From an uncultured bacterium (GTDB taxonomy: Bacteria; Planctomycetota; Phycisphaerae; Phycisphaerales; SM1A02), in the NCBI GenBank assembly GCA_903831295.1, contig CAIKXA010000071.1, forward strand, positions 23,726 to 87,725: a stretch of DNA of 64,000 nt, written 5' to 3'. Numbering within the stretch: position 1 is the stretch's first letter; each line of letters opens with the position of its first letter. Below the pieces are notes generated by a model that saw only the letters and a program-made list of their open reading frames with translations, had not been told where the DNA came from and did no database searches. Made by a program: the position numbers and the translations under genes. This document shows positions 36,178-45,238 of this stretch, one piece after another.

Positions 36178-37830
36178 TTACGGCGCGGCGCCTTCGCGAA
36201 TCCGATAGCCTTCAAAAGCGCGGACCAAAGGTAAATTTAAATTTCGCGCCGCGGCCAAGATTGCCGTGTGCAGCGCGTCAAAAACTTCTGGCAGTGGCTT
36301 GTCGCCTTTGGCAAAACGCGCGGTGGCGCAGAATTCGATTCCATTTGAACTGAGATTCACCACTCCCACTTCAATGCTTGGTATTTGCACGCCCGGCGCA
36401 TCTTGCAGAAGTTGCCGCACTCGATCGCGCAGTTGATCCATAGATGCCGCGTCGGCTTCAAACGCAATGGGCAGCAACGCTTTGAACACTTTCAGCGCGT
36501 TGCCGGAATGCGTCTCCAATTTGGCCGACACAAGCGTTGCGTTGGGAATCACCAGGCTTGTCTGCAACTTAGTGCGCATGGTTGTTGTGCGAAATCCAAC
36601 GCGCTCCACTTTGCCTTCAAGGCCCTCAAATTTCAGCGTATCCCCCACGCCAAATGGTCTGTCCGCCGCCAACACCAACGAGCTGAAAAAATTCTTCAGG
36701 GGTTCCTGCAGAGCAAGCGCGAAGGCGATGCCGCCAATACCAAGACCCGCCAACAAGCGATCCACCGAACCTTGCGCGCCAAGAATCATCACCACCCACA
36801 CGCTCATAATGATCAGCGCCAACAATTTCGCAAGGCGCACTCCACTGGCGATCAACAATTCGTCCATGACGCGGCTATCGGCTGCGGCCTTGTCATGTGT
36901 GCCCATCCATGTTCCCGCGTAATCAATCAACGTAAAACCAAGACGCGTGAACACAACCACATTGGCAACTTGCAGGCAAACCAGCACGGTTCCAAGCGCG
37001 TCATTTGGCAATCCCAGCAACAACACCAGCCAATTCGCCGATTGCAACGCCACTGTCCAGGACACCGCGTTGGTGGTGTTGCGAATCAGGTGCTGCCAAT
37101 CCACGCGCCCGCTGCGCAGGCCAGTACCGCCTTGCGCCAATCGATTGAGTGTCAACTTCACTGGCACCTGTATCAACAGCGAGATGATGAAGGAGATCAG
37201 CGCCACCAGTGGAAAACCAATCCACTGATACAGATCCAAGCCAAATACTTCACGCTTCAAACCCTCGGGCATATTCAGCCACACTGCGATTTCTGGAGCG
37301 TTCCACTGAAATGGATCAATGGGTGTGCCGCCATCATTCATGGCCAATGACTTCGCAAGCGGTGGCTGTTGAATGAACTCGCGAAAGATGGGCGTGATGG
37401 ATTGAATTGTGCTTGTGGAAAACTGCCACAATTTTTCATCGCCGATTCCATTGTGTCTGCGCAGTGTCACATCGCCACGCGGCGTGGTGGCTAGAACAAA
37501 AACGTCGGCGTCCAAGTTGGTTGGCACATCTATAGCGGGCAAGCGCTCCAACAAAAGCGCCAATTTCAGCGCGCTACGCTCACCAATTTCATCGCGCACT
37601 CCAGGCGCAATAGAACTAAGATCCAAGGCGCGCATGGCCGCGTCCAAATCACCAGCGCACACATTGCGCTGAAAGTGGGTCAATACTGCGTTTGGTGATC
37701 GGTAGCCGGCAACTTGCGCGGTGGATTCGCCAGTGGGTTTTGCGGCCTCTTCGGCATACGTGGAATTGCAAATAAACACGCACACGGCGCAACACATCAA
37801 AGCCCGCACGCTTGTGAACGCGCGATTCAT
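36178..37830 (-). CDS. MscS-family mechanosensitive ion channel protein, exported N-terminal domain
   Basis: A 550-residue protein from the ATG at 37830, which gives a clean signal peptide (FTSVRALMCCAVCVFICNSTYAEEA). The track start adds 121 residues through non-coding sequence. After a periplasmic domain of about 200 residues come four or five membrane helices and the MscS core: the pore helix region GIGGIAFALALQEPLKNFFSSLVLAADRPFGVGDTLKFEGLEGKVERVGFRTTTMRT is clear. The cytoplasmic beta and alpha-beta domains follow. It would release solutes on osmotic downshift. Confidence 0.88.
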   Translation of the reverse strand: MNRAFTSVRALMCCAVCVFICNSTYAEEAAKPTGESTAQVAGYRSPNAVLTHFQRNVCAGDLDAAMRALDLSSIAPGVRDEIGERSALKLALLLERLPAIDVPTNLDADVFVLATTPRGDVTLRRHNGIGDEKLWQFSTSTIQSITPIFREFIQQPPLAKSLAMNDGGTPIDPFQWNAPEIAVWLNMPEGLKREVFGLDLYQWIGFPLVALISFIISLLIQVPVKLTLNRLAQGGTGLRSGRVDWQHLIRNTTNAVSWTVALQSANWLVLLLGLPNDALGTVLVCLQVANVVVFTRLGFTLIDYAGTWMGTHDKAAADSRVMDELLIASGVRLAKLLALIIMSVWVVMILGAQGSVDRLLAGLGIGGIAFALALQEPLKNFFSSLVLAADRPFGVGDTLKFEGLEGKVERVGFRTTTMRTKLQTSLVIPNATLVSAKLETHSGNALKVFKALLPIAFEADAASMDQLRDRVRQLLQDAPGVQIPSIEVGVVNLSSNGIEFCATARFAKGDKPLPEVFDALHTAILAAARNLNLPLVRAFEGYRIREGAAP

Positions 37831-37964
37831 TGTGTCAATGCGCCACGCTGAAAGATTGATTTGCTCACGCAAGATCCGGGCCAATGCGCCAAACATTTTA
37901 CAAATGTGGCTTGACTCAAATCGTGTTTGAAAGAGTTGAAAGAACAGTGCCAACACGCGCGGCC

Positions 37965-38105
37965 TTAGTCCTTTGATTCCGGCTCCAAGTTGGCGATGTA
38001 GCGACCACCCTTGGCGCGGTCGGCGCGCGCTTGAATGAAATACGCAACGCCCCACACGGCCATCAACAAAACCCACGCAAGATTGACAAGAAGGACTTCC
38101 ATCAT
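37965..38105 (-). CDS. Small single-span membrane protein (46 residues)
   Basis: MMEVLLVNLAWVLLMAVWGVAYFIQARADRAKG... has one membrane helix near the N-terminus followed by a positively charged stretch and an acidic tail. The track lists it only with a spurious 74-residue extension. A TACACT -10 box ends nine bases before the first ATG and no SD is seen, the same arrangement as other genes here, which supports a real gene. It resembles no family I can name; the size and layout recall CcmD-like anchors, but there is no cytochrome gene nearby. Confidence 0.5.
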   Translation of the reverse strand: MMEVLLVNLAWVLLMAVWGVAYFIQARADRAKGGRYIANLEPESKD

Positions 38106-38114
38106 GATATTGAA

Positions 38115-38120
38115 AGTGTA
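38115..38120 (-). promoter_or_regulatory. -10 element of the small membrane protein gene
   Basis: TACACT on the minus strand, nine bases before the first ATG. Same spacing class as at nodT-like, mrp and pqiA-like genes. Confidence 0.4.
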
Positions 38121-38295
38121 GCCAGAACGCGCGTGGATCGCCACCTTTGATTGCCCGCATAGATCGCCCACATAGATCGCCCACATAGAACATTGGTCAA
38201 TTCCAATCAGGTCACATTGTTTTTCGAACCGTGCAATACTGTGCAATATCAAATGACCGCGTCCATGCTTTCCACCCACACCCCGCGCACTCCAC

Positions 38296-38811
38296 ATGAA
38301 TGACTCGCAATTCAATCCACTGTTCAATATTGTCCTAATTCATCCGCAAATTCCCAACAACACTGGTAATGCGGGGCGAACCGCCGTGGTCACGGGTTGC
38401 AGGCTGCATGTGGTGCGTCCGATCGCCTTTGACATGGATGAACAAGCCGTGCGCCGCGCGGGCTTGGATTACTGGCATTTGCTCGACCTGCGTGAGCACC
38501 AAAGTTGGAGCGCGTTTATGCAGCGCGAGCGACCAAAGAATGTGTGGCTGTACACATCGCACGCCACGCGCTCCCATTGGCAAGCGCCAATGCAGCGAGG
38601 TGATTATCTGCTGTTTGGCAACGAAACCAGCGGCACGCCCGAGGAGATTCACAAGTGGGTGGCGCAAACGTTTGGCGCGGACCACTTGCTGCGATTTCCC
38701 ATGCGCGATAATCCCGCTTGCCGCAGCCTGAATCTTGCCACGGCCGTGGCGTGCGGCGTGTACGAAGGTGTTCGCCAACTTTCGGGCGGCGGAGAATGCG
38801 TTCCCCTTTAG
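38296..38811 (+). CDS. trmL: tRNA (cytidine/uridine-2'-O-)-methyltransferase TrmL
   Basis: A 171-residue SPOUT methyltransferase modifying the ribose of the wobble base in tRNA-Leu. Landmarks are IVLIHPQIPNNTGNAGRTAVVTGCRLHVVRP, GLDYWHLLDLREHQSW, DYLLFGNETSGTPEEI and the knot segment LRFPMRDNPACRSLNLATAVACGVYEG. It stands alone. The start ATG at 38296 (MNDSQFNPLFNIVL) gives a normal N-terminus. Confidence 0.93.
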   Translation: MNDSQFNPLFNIVLIHPQIPNNTGNAGRTAVVTGCRLHVVRPIAFDMDEQAVRRAGLDYWHLLDLREHQSWSAFMQRERPKNVWLYTSHATRSHWQAPMQRGDYLLFGNETSGTPEEIHKWVAQTFGADHLLRFPMRDNPACRSLNLATAVACGVYEGVRQLSGGGECVPL

Positions 38812-38995
38812 AATTGGCGCAACCGTTACGATATAAACTTCGGATTCACTCATGGGCTGATGGGCGCGGTCACGGATTGCGTTCATTCTTGCGGCGCTCT
38901 TTCTTACTTGTCCACTTCGCGCAACACATTTTTGCAATCACTTCATTTCACAATTTGATCCACAAAAAATTCAGAAACAAATTCAGGAAAAATTC
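38812..38995 (+). promoter_or_regulatory. Leader region of the pseudopilin gene
   Basis: 184 bp between trmL and the pseudopilin gene. It ends with three AAATTCA-type units (AAAAATTCAG, CAAATTCAGG, AAAAATTCATG); the middle one supplies an AGGA SD about 9 nt before the ATG. No confident -35/-10 pair. Confidence 0.35.
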
Positions 38996-40048
38996 ATGCA
39001 CACCACTTCACAACTTCGTCGCGGCTTCACCTTGATTGAAATCTTGGTGGTGGTTGGAATCATCGCCCTGCTCATTGGCATATTGCTGCCAGCGCTCAGC
39101 AAGGTGCAAGAGCGCGCCAGAATGACGCAAACCATGGGTTTGATGCAGGAATTCGCTAAAGCGTGCGACGCGTTTCAGCAGGAGTTTGGCCGCTACCCAG
39201 GGCTTGTGCCCGAGGAAATCTTGGCCAATGATCCACAAATTTCCGGAACTGAAAATGCGATGCTTGAATTGATGGGCGGCGGAGTTCGCAAAAATGATGT
39301 TGACACTTCAACGTACACAAACACAACAACTGGTTTCGGCGCGCCTGGATGGGTTGAACTCACATTCACACCCACTGGTCAGCCTGACTTCAAGGTGAAG
39401 ATCAATGTTGGCAAAATCGGCGACGGACCTTTTATCAACGGCAAACAATATCCACCGTTCTTTGCGCCCAAGGCCAATGATCTGCGTCCTACGGCGGGGC
39501 AAATGATTGGCAAGTCTCGAACTGCGGAGCTAGCCACAAGCACAACTAAAATTCCAGATCTCATGGACGCTTGGGGCAACCCAATCATTTTCTTGCGCGC
39601 GGCGCGCAATGTTGGTCCACTGGCTGGAACCAATATAGATCGCTCGCAGTTTCTTGTTCTTGATGATGGCGGAACAAAGTATGGAACAATGGATCCATAT
39701 TTAGGTTCTGACAGTCTGGGAGACTCAAGTTTGCCCCAGACCAAAACTGGTGCGAGCAGTTCGCCTATTTACACATTGTTCGAAGATGGCTCCACAGCAG
39801 TTGATAAGAAAAAACTCTTCGCTCAGTTCTTGCGCCATCCAGGCTTTGGCGATCCAACCCTGCCGCTTTCTGGCACCCCGCGCGGCAAATACCTTCTGAT
39901 TTCCGCGGGCAAAGATGGAATTTATTTCAGCCGCACCGATGGTCTTGGCAACAAGACCACGCCAGTGACTTCGACCGTCATTCTGAGCAAGGAAGGCTTG
40001 GCGGGCTTGGACAACTGGGACGACATCCGAATGTTTGGCGGCGGTTGA
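38996..40048 (+). CDS. Type II secretion-like pseudopilin (prepilin-type N-terminal methylation domain)
   Basis: A 350-residue protein with a classic type III signal peptide: RRGFTLIEILVVVGIIALLIGILLPAL, cut after G and methylated on F by a prepilin peptidase. The rest is an exported domain with no H-X9-DG motif, ending DNWDDIRMFGGG. Planctomycetes carry many such orphan pseudopilins. The partner assembly machinery is not in the window. A bidirectional terminator follows. Confidence 0.88.
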   Translation: MHTTSQLRRGFTLIEILVVVGIIALLIGILLPALSKVQERARMTQTMGLMQEFAKACDAFQQEFGRYPGLVPEEILANDPQISGTENAMLELMGGGVRKNDVDTSTYTNTTTGFGAPGWVELTFTPTGQPDFKVKINVGKIGDGPFINGKQYPPFFAPKANDLRPTAGQMIGKSRTAELATSTTKIPDLMDAWGNPIIFLRAARNVGPLAGTNIDRSQFLVLDDGGTKYGTMDPYLGSDSLGDSSLPQTKTGASSSPIYTLFEDGSTAVDKKKLFAQFLRHPGFGDPTLPLSGTPRGKYLLISAGKDGIYFSRTDGLGNKTTPVTSTVILSKEGLAGLDNWDDIRMFGGG

Positions 40049-40136
40049 TTCGCATTTGCAATGCGTGTCCTTGCGAACGTAGTTTGACCGCATGAAAATT
40101 GAGCCGCTGGAAAGATCAAGCTTTCATCACACAAAA

Positions 40137-40172
40137 TAAAACGGACGCCCGCAATCGCGAGCGTCCGTTTTT
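40137..40172. terminator. Bidirectional intrinsic terminator
   Basis: Stem ACGGACGC / GCGTCCGT with a 12-base loop, flanked by A-rich sequence on the left (AAAATAAA) and TTTTT on the right. It can serve both the pseudopilin gene (plus) and the NPPA-repeat gene (minus). Confidence 0.85.
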
Positions 40173-40239
40173 AATTGCACACACAAATTTCAAAACTTCT
40201 CAGATCAATTCAAACTTGCCAAACAATTAATTCAAACAA

Positions 40240-41046
40240 TCACGGATCAAACGGTGGCGGTGGCGGCGCTTTGTCGCTGTCTCCACCTGGTGGTGGCGCG
40301 CCATCGCCCGGCTTGCCGCCCGCGTTACCTTTGCCTTTACCTTTACCTTTGCCCTTACCGTCACCCTTTTCATCCGCGCCCATTTCATCCACGCCACGCT
40401 TGGATTTCATCTGCTTCTCATTGGAATCAAGCTTTGTCTTGAACGCGGCTTGCTCGCTGTCGGTCATCAGCGCAAAGATTTGCTTTTGTGATTCTTCCAT
40501 CTTTGGCATTGTCTCGCGCAAGGCTTTCATTTGATCCATCACGGCTGGATCTGGCTTCTGGCCCTTAGTCGCTTTCATTTGTTCCATGAGCGCTTTCATT
40601 TTTTCGCCGTTGGTCTCTTTCCAAGCTTTCAATTCAGAATCAAATTGGGACTTGATCGCGTCGGCCTTGGTTTGAACATCCGCGCTCAGCGTTGGCTTGA
40701 TTTGCTCAAAGGTCTTCATCCAAACCATGCCTTTGCTTCGCTCCTCTGCCATGCGCCCGCCTGCAGCTTGGCCGCCAGCTTTTTTGCCGCCCTGCTTTCC
40801 GCCGTCAAAACCTTTTTCGCTGTCGCTGGCACCAGCGCCAACTGGTGGACCACCAAGATCCGGATTATTGGCTGGCGGTGTTGTTGGTGGATTGGCTGGT
40901 GGATTGGCTGGTGGATTGGCTGGTGGATTGGCTGGTGGATTTCCTGGCGGAGCGGCGCTCACCGCGAGAGCCATTGACCCCAAAAGAGTTGTGGCTAGAA
41001 ATACATTGCGAATTGAGAGCATCGATACATGTGAAACGTGTCGCAT
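40240..41046 (-). CDS. Secreted protein with NPPA repeats and a Spy/LTXXQ-like helical domain
   Basis: A 268-residue protein from the ATG at 41046, which has a good SD (AAAGGA) and a signal peptide (IRNVFLATTLLGSMALAVSAA). A Pro-rich repeat (PPANPPANPPANPP) follows directly. The central part is charged and helical (IKSQFDSELKAWKETNGEKMKALMEQMKATKGQKPDPAVMDQMKALRETMPKMEESQKQIFALMTDSEQAAFKTKLD), like small periplasmic helical proteins of the Spy/CpxP kind, a loose resemblance only. The C-terminus is Lys/Gly repeats (GKGKGKGKG) then Pro/Gly. Confidence 0.65.
   Translation of the reverse strand: MRHVSHVSMLSIRNVFLATTLLGSMALAVSAAPPGNPPANPPANPPANPPANPPTTPPANNPDLGGPPVGAGASDSEKGFDGGKQGGKKAGGQAAGGRMAEERSKGMVWMKTFEQIKPTLSADVQTKADAIKSQFDSELKAWKETNGEKMKALMEQMKATKGQKPDPAVMDQMKALRETMPKMEESQKQIFALMTDSEQAAFKTKLDSNEKQMKSKRGVDEMGADEKGDGKGKGKGKGKGNAGGKPGDGAPPPGGDSDKAPPPPPFDP
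40885..40940. repeat. 12-bp tandem repeat coding for Asn-Pro-Pro-Ala
   Basis: Four perfect copies of TGGTGGATTGGC plus a partial fifth. The unit is a multiple of three and keeps frame in the secreted protein gene. Confidence 0.95.
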
Positions 41047-41199
41047 AATTTTTCCTTTCAAGTGGTGACCAGTGAATTCTGATCGGATTGAGAAATGCAG
41101 CATCTGACATTCTATTGCAAAGCGCCGCGCTCAATTTTGTAAATTCACGCAAATGCAGTTGTGGCGTGCCGCCCCAATAGGTTCTAGGATCTCCATCCC

Positions 41200-42342
41200 A
41201 TGTCCATTGAAGCATCCTTTGATAAATCAGCCGTAGAAAAATCCTTGCGCGCCGTGGTTGATCCATCCACCAACAAGGATGTGGTCACGCTTGGAATGGT
41301 GAAACACATCGCGGTGTTTGAAGGCGCGATTCGTATTGTGTTGGAATTGTCCCCGCATGCGTCTTCGCTGCAAGAGCAACTTCGATCCACTGTTGAGCGC
41401 GCCGTTCGCGAAGCGGCGGTTGTGGCACATGCAAAAATAGAAACTCTTGAAATTGATTTTGTCGCCCCCAAAGTTGCGGCCACCACCGCGCCGTCAAACG
41501 CGCCAACGCCATCTTCAACGCAAGGTGAAGCGAGCAACCCACTTCCGCTGGTGAAAAAAATTATCGCGGTGGGCGCGGGCAAAGGCGGCGTAGGCAAGAG
41601 CACCATCGCCGTGAATTTGGCCGTGGGCTTGGCGCGCATGGGTCATGCGGTTGGATTGCTTGACGCGGATATTTACGGCCCAAGCGCGCCGACAATGTTG
41701 GGCATGGACGACGTTGGCACAAAAGCCAAGGGACAAATGCTTATGCCATTTGAGTTGCATGGCATCAAAGCAATGACCATTGGAAAACTTGTTGACCCAG
41801 ACAAAGCGTTGGTGTGGCGCGGTCCAATGGCGCACGGCGCATTTAAACAATTGGCCACGCAAACGGATTGGGGTGAACTCGATTATTTAATCATTGACTT
41901 GCCTCCAGGCACTGGCGATGTCGCGTTGACCATGGCGCAAATGTTGCCGGTGGCCGGCGCAGTTGTGGTGTGCACTCCGCAGCGCGTGGCGCAAGACGAC
42001 GCGCGGCGCGCGGTGCGCATGTTTCAAAACCTGGGCGTGGAAGTTCTTGGCGTGGTGGAGAACATGAGTTTCTTCACGGCGCCCGATGGCAAGGAATACG
42101 ATTTATTCGGCCGCGGAGGCGCGGAAATTATGGCGCAAACCATGGGGCTTCCATTTCTAGGATCCATTCCAATCCACATTGCGTTGCGAGAAAATTCCGA
42201 TAGTGGCACACCGCTAGAAAATTGGAAGAACACCACCATGGGCGCGTCGCTTGACGCGCTGTGTCAGCGCATTGAGGCGCAAGTAAAATTGGCCGAGATG
42301 GCTGGTCGCACCGATCGACCAACGCTGACAATTTCGCCGTAA
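41200..42342 (+). CDS. Mrp/ApbC-family iron-sulfur cluster carrier ATPase
   Basis: A 380-residue ParA/MinD-like ATPase that carries Fe-S clusters to target proteins. It has an N-terminal MIP18-like domain (about 1-90), a linker rich in Ala/Pro/Ser, and the deviant Walker A motif GKGGVGKST (about residue 127), then LLDADIYGPSAPTMLG, DYLIIDLPPGTGDVALTMAQ and VENMSFF. I cannot confirm the CxxC cluster motif typical of some family members. A TAGGAT box ends nine bases before the ATG. Confidence 0.92.
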   Translation: MSIEASFDKSAVEKSLRAVVDPSTNKDVVTLGMVKHIAVFEGAIRIVLELSPHASSLQEQLRSTVERAVREAAVVAHAKIETLEIDFVAPKVAATTAPSNAPTPSSTQGEASNPLPLVKKIIAVGAGKGGVGKSTIAVNLAVGLARMGHAVGLLDADIYGPSAPTMLGMDDVGTKAKGQMLMPFELHGIKAMTIGKLVDPDKALVWRGPMAHGAFKQLATQTDWGELDYLIIDLPPGTGDVALTMAQMLPVAGAVVVCTPQRVAQDDARRAVRMFQNLGVEVLGVVENMSFFTAPDGKEYDLFGRGGAEIMAQTMGLPFLGSIPIHIALRENSDSGTPLENWKNTTMGASLDALCQRIEAQVKLAEMAGRTDRPTLTISP

Positions 42343-42380
42343 CGATTCGCCAGCGCAATTGAAATTGAATGTCGTCAATT

Positions 42381-42417
42381 GGCGCGTGATCAACGCGCCC
42401 GCATTAGGTTGCGGGCG
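42381..42417. other. Two overlapping-edge hairpins at the convergent 3' ends of mrp and the NodT-like gene
   Basis: GGCGCGT GATCA ACGCGCC (42381-42399) and CGCCCGCA TTAGGT TGCGGGCG (42396-42417) share four bases, so only one can form fully at a time. The NodT-like stop codon (TAA on the minus strand) sits in the second loop. Neither is followed by a T-run, so rho-independent termination is doubtful. Confidence 0.6.
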
Positions 42418-43933
42418 TGGCCTGCGCTTGTTGCTCAAGCGATGGCATGGTCTTCAACATGTCGGGGCCGTTCTTTTTAAAAGCATCGCGGCCCGCGTCT
42501 GGAATTTCGGCGGTCTCCCAACCGCCACCAAGCGTGCGATACAACTCCACCATATTTTGCGCTGCCAAACCGCGCGACTGCACAAAGCCAACCTGAACGC
42601 GCAGAACCTCTTGTTGGAAATCCAACACATCGTTCAACTGAATCGTGCCAGCTTTGTAACGCGCGGTCATGGAGTCAAAGCCAAGTTGGATATCACTTAA
42701 ACCGGTTTGATACGCCTGCATTTGGCGCATGGCGCCCGCGTAATTTCCAAGTGAGGTTTGCACTTCGCTTGCGGCCTTGAGCACGGTTTCCTTCCAGCGA
42801 AGGGCCAGCCGAAATGCGATGGCTTGCTTCTGATTGACTTGGCTTGTGGTGAATCCGCCGTTGAAAACATTCCACGAAATTGTTGGACCAAACGAATAGA
42901 CCTTGTTGGACCAACTTCCAAGACCGGAAAAATCAGTGGCGGCGAGAGAAAAGTTTCCCATCAAACTCAATTCAGGAAAGTACCCCGCCTCGGCCACGCC
43001 AATCTCGGCCGTGGCGGCCTCAAGATCCATTTCAGCGCTCAGCACATCGGCGCGGCGGCGCATAAGGTCCGCAGGAATTCCAACATCAACAAATTTCGTC
43101 GGAAGCGGAATGGCGGTTGGCGCGCGCAGTTCATCCTGCATCGGACCGGGGCCCTCACCCACCAACACGCTCAAGCCGTTGCATTGCTGTTGGATGGATG
43201 ATTCCAATTTGGGAATCATGGCCCTCGAAGTGGCCAACTGCGCCGCCGATAGAGAAAGATCTATTTGCGAAATAGTTTGCGCCTTGAACTTGCTCTTGTT
43301 CACCTTGTAAATCTGCTCAAGCAAATCCACGTTCATCTTTACGATCTCAAGTTGCGCCTGAAATGTTCGCACCGCTAAATAGGCGTTGGCAACATCCGCG
43401 CGCACCGTCACCAGCGACAAACGCCACGCTTGCACCGAGCCTTCCAATCGCGCCTTGGATGCTTCCATGCCGCGGCGAATTCTTCCAAAGAGATCGATTT
43501 CCCATGAGGGCACGCTCGCGCCGTACTGCCAATAATTAAACGGCGCCGCCTGCGTGGTTGAACCTTGATTGGTGACCTGATTGGACAAGACGCGCCTGTA
43601 ACCACCGGCCAAATCTGCGCTGGGGAAAAGCTGACTCAGTGAAATGCCAAAGCCCGAGCGGAACGCAGCAATATTCATGGTCGCCTGTTGTAGCGAAAGA
43701 TTATTTTTCTCCGCGCGCTCGATCAAACTTGTGAGCATTGGATCGTTGTAATTTTTCCACCAGCCTTCCAACTCAGCCTCTTTGGCATTGGCCTCGGCGC
43801 CTTCGACAGGGCGAAATGGCTCCACTGGAATTGGTTTGGGCTGCTCGTAATCTGGTCCCACCATGCATGAGGCGCAAAGCAAAAGCGCCGCTGCGGCAAG
43901 TGGCTTCCAAATATGTTTCGCTGCGCAATTCAT
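42404..43933 (-). CDS. TolC-like outer-membrane efflux lipoprotein (NodT family)
   Basis: A 509-residue protein from the ATG at 43933. The signal peptide ends with a lipidated Cys (AAAALLLCASCMVGPDYEQP). The mature start GPDYxxP and repeats with LARGVDL-like helices (RADVANAYLAVRTFQAQLEIVKMNVDLLEQIYKVNKSKFKAQTISQIDLSLSAAQLATSR; RRADVLSAEMDLEAATAEIGVAEAGYFPELSLMGNFSL) identify an outer-membrane channel of RND-type export systems. No pump or adaptor gene is next to it. A TACACT -10 box lies eight bases before the ATG. Confidence 0.9.
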   Translation of the reverse strand: MNCAAKHIWKPLAAAALLLCASCMVGPDYEQPKPIPVEPFRPVEGAEANAKEAELEGWWKNYNDPMLTSLIERAEKNNLSLQQATMNIAAFRSGFGISLSQLFPSADLAGGYRRVLSNQVTNQGSTTQAAPFNYWQYGASVPSWEIDLFGRIRRGMEASKARLEGSVQAWRLSLVTVRADVANAYLAVRTFQAQLEIVKMNVDLLEQIYKVNKSKFKAQTISQIDLSLSAAQLATSRAMIPKLESSIQQQCNGLSVLVGEGPGPMQDELRAPTAIPLPTKFVDVGIPADLMRRRADVLSAEMDLEAATAEIGVAEAGYFPELSLMGNFSLAATDFSGLGSWSNKVYSFGPTISWNVFNGGFTTSQVNQKQAIAFRLALRWKETVLKAASEVQTSLGNYAGAMRQMQAYQTGLSDIQLGFDSMTARYKAGTIQLNDVLDFQQEVLRVQVGFVQSRGLAAQNMVELYRTLGGGWETAEIPDAGRDAFKKNGPDMLKTMPSLEQQAQATPAT

Positions 43934-44113
43934 TGACTCAAAGTGTACATCAATATGCTTGGCGAATGCCACTAGGTTATTGAATTTCCCCGCGTCCATT
44001 CCCAATATGAAAATGCGCAAGGACACGCCGACACTCGATATGCGGAAGCGCCCCGCAAACTTTACAAATTGCGGGAATAGCCATTGGCGAAAATTTTGTA
44101 TTCTGTGCTTTCA

Positions 44114-45193
44114 ATGCACGGACACCATGAGCAAACTTTGTTGCGGCAATCTGGCTGGGCTGGTTGGGCCTGGCTTGCGGTTCTGCTGACTACTTTTTTT
44201 GCGCAAGCTTTGGCGCTCTTTGTTCCTTTCATGTCCATCAAAGTGGTCTTGGTTGGCAACGATATTTATTCGCTGCCCAATTCTGTGCGGCTTATGTGGG
44301 AATCCGGAATTTATGTTGTGGCCATCTTGATCGCATTCTTCAGCATCACGTTTCCATTTCTAAAATTGGCGGTGTTGTTGGTGGTTTGGGTGGCCATTCC
44401 GCCAACCCGCGAGCGCGAGCGAATCCTGTACTGGCTGTGCTTGCTGGGAAAATGGTCCATGCTGGATCCATTTATTGTGATCCTGCTCATGGTGCTGGCT
44501 ACGGATCAATGGGCGGTAAGCACGCAAACTTTTTCCGGGGTGTATTTATTTCTTGGAGGCATCGCATCCGCAATCATGCTGTCCACCATCGCCACACAAA
44601 TTGATCGATGGGTCAACCCGTACGCACAAGGAGCCACACCCACTTCCACAGTGAAGACCAGGCTGATTCAGAACAGCGGTTGGCTCAGCGTGGTGGGTCC
44701 CATCACGCTTATTATTTCCGCGGTCTGTTTTATTATCGCGCTGGTCACGCCGTACTTTCAATTGAATCAATTTCTATTGACCAGCGATCAGTACTCCATA
44801 CTTTCCAGCCTGACGGCGTTGCTGCAATCGCATCAACCAGCTTTGGCGGCGCTGGTTGCAGTTGGACTCATCATCGCGCCAAGCATTGTGCTGATCATGC
44901 AAATTTGGCTGTGGATTGCGCCGGCAACCCAGGCCAAACATCAAAGGCGCAACCGCCGCCTGCGCGCGGTTCATGAATGGTGCATGCTGGAGGTATTCGC
45001 CCTGGGCTTGCTGCTGTTTCTGTGGGAGGGAACCACCTTGATGAAGACCGACGTGCGCGCGGGACTCTGGGTGATCTTGGGGACCATCGTGATTTATTAC
45101 ACGGGAAGTTTTGTGAGCCTTGTGGCGCTTGAGCGCATCAGCAAGCGCGAAGACCCTTCAACATTGATCAAAGCGTGGGGCATTACCCATTGA
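44114..45193 (+). CDS. PqiA-like integral membrane protein (two PqiA repeats)
   Basis: A 359-residue membrane protein from the ATG at 44114, supported by a TATTCT box nine bases upstream (the track uses an upstream TTG). Two homologous halves of about 170 residues each carry four membrane helices: LVGNDIYSLPNSVRLMWESGIYVVAILIAFFSITFPFLKLAVLL...GKWSMLDPFIVILLM and LTSDQYSILSSLTALLQSHQPALAALVAVGLIIAPSIVLIMQIWLW...EWCMLEVFALGLLL. PqiA proteins work with MCE-type PqiB in envelope lipid transport. No MCE gene is next to it. Confidence 0.85.
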   Translation: MHGHHEQTLLRQSGWAGWAWLAVLLTTFFAQALALFVPFMSIKVVLVGNDIYSLPNSVRLMWESGIYVVAILIAFFSITFPFLKLAVLLVVWVAIPPTRERERILYWLCLLGKWSMLDPFIVILLMVLATDQWAVSTQTFSGVYLFLGGIASAIMLSTIATQIDRWVNPYAQGATPTSTVKTRLIQNSGWLSVVGPITLIISAVCFIIALVTPYFQLNQFLLTSDQYSILSSLTALLQSHQPALAALVAVGLIIAPSIVLIMQIWLWIAPATQAKHQRRNRRLRAVHEWCMLEVFALGLLLFLWEGTTLMKTDVRAGLWVILGTIVIYYTGSFVSLVALERISKREDPSTLIKAWGITH

Positions 45194-45238
45194 AATTTCC
45201 GCGTACGAGAATCGATCGACGCCGCGCCGCCGCAAAGA

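Noticed and set aside
36385-37350. 321-residue plus-strand ORF
   Set aside because: Antisense to the MscS-like gene; very rich in Gln, His and Arg with no recognisable domain.
38140-38190. Three short CCCACATAGATCG-like direct repeats
   Set aside because: Imperfect, only about 13 bp each, and not placed symmetrically to any promoter; too little for an operator or iteron claim.
37831-38193. 121-residue N-terminal extension of the MscS-like protein
   Set aside because: It runs through the intergenic region and over the small membrane protein gene, and would bury the signal peptide at MNRAFTSVRALMC.
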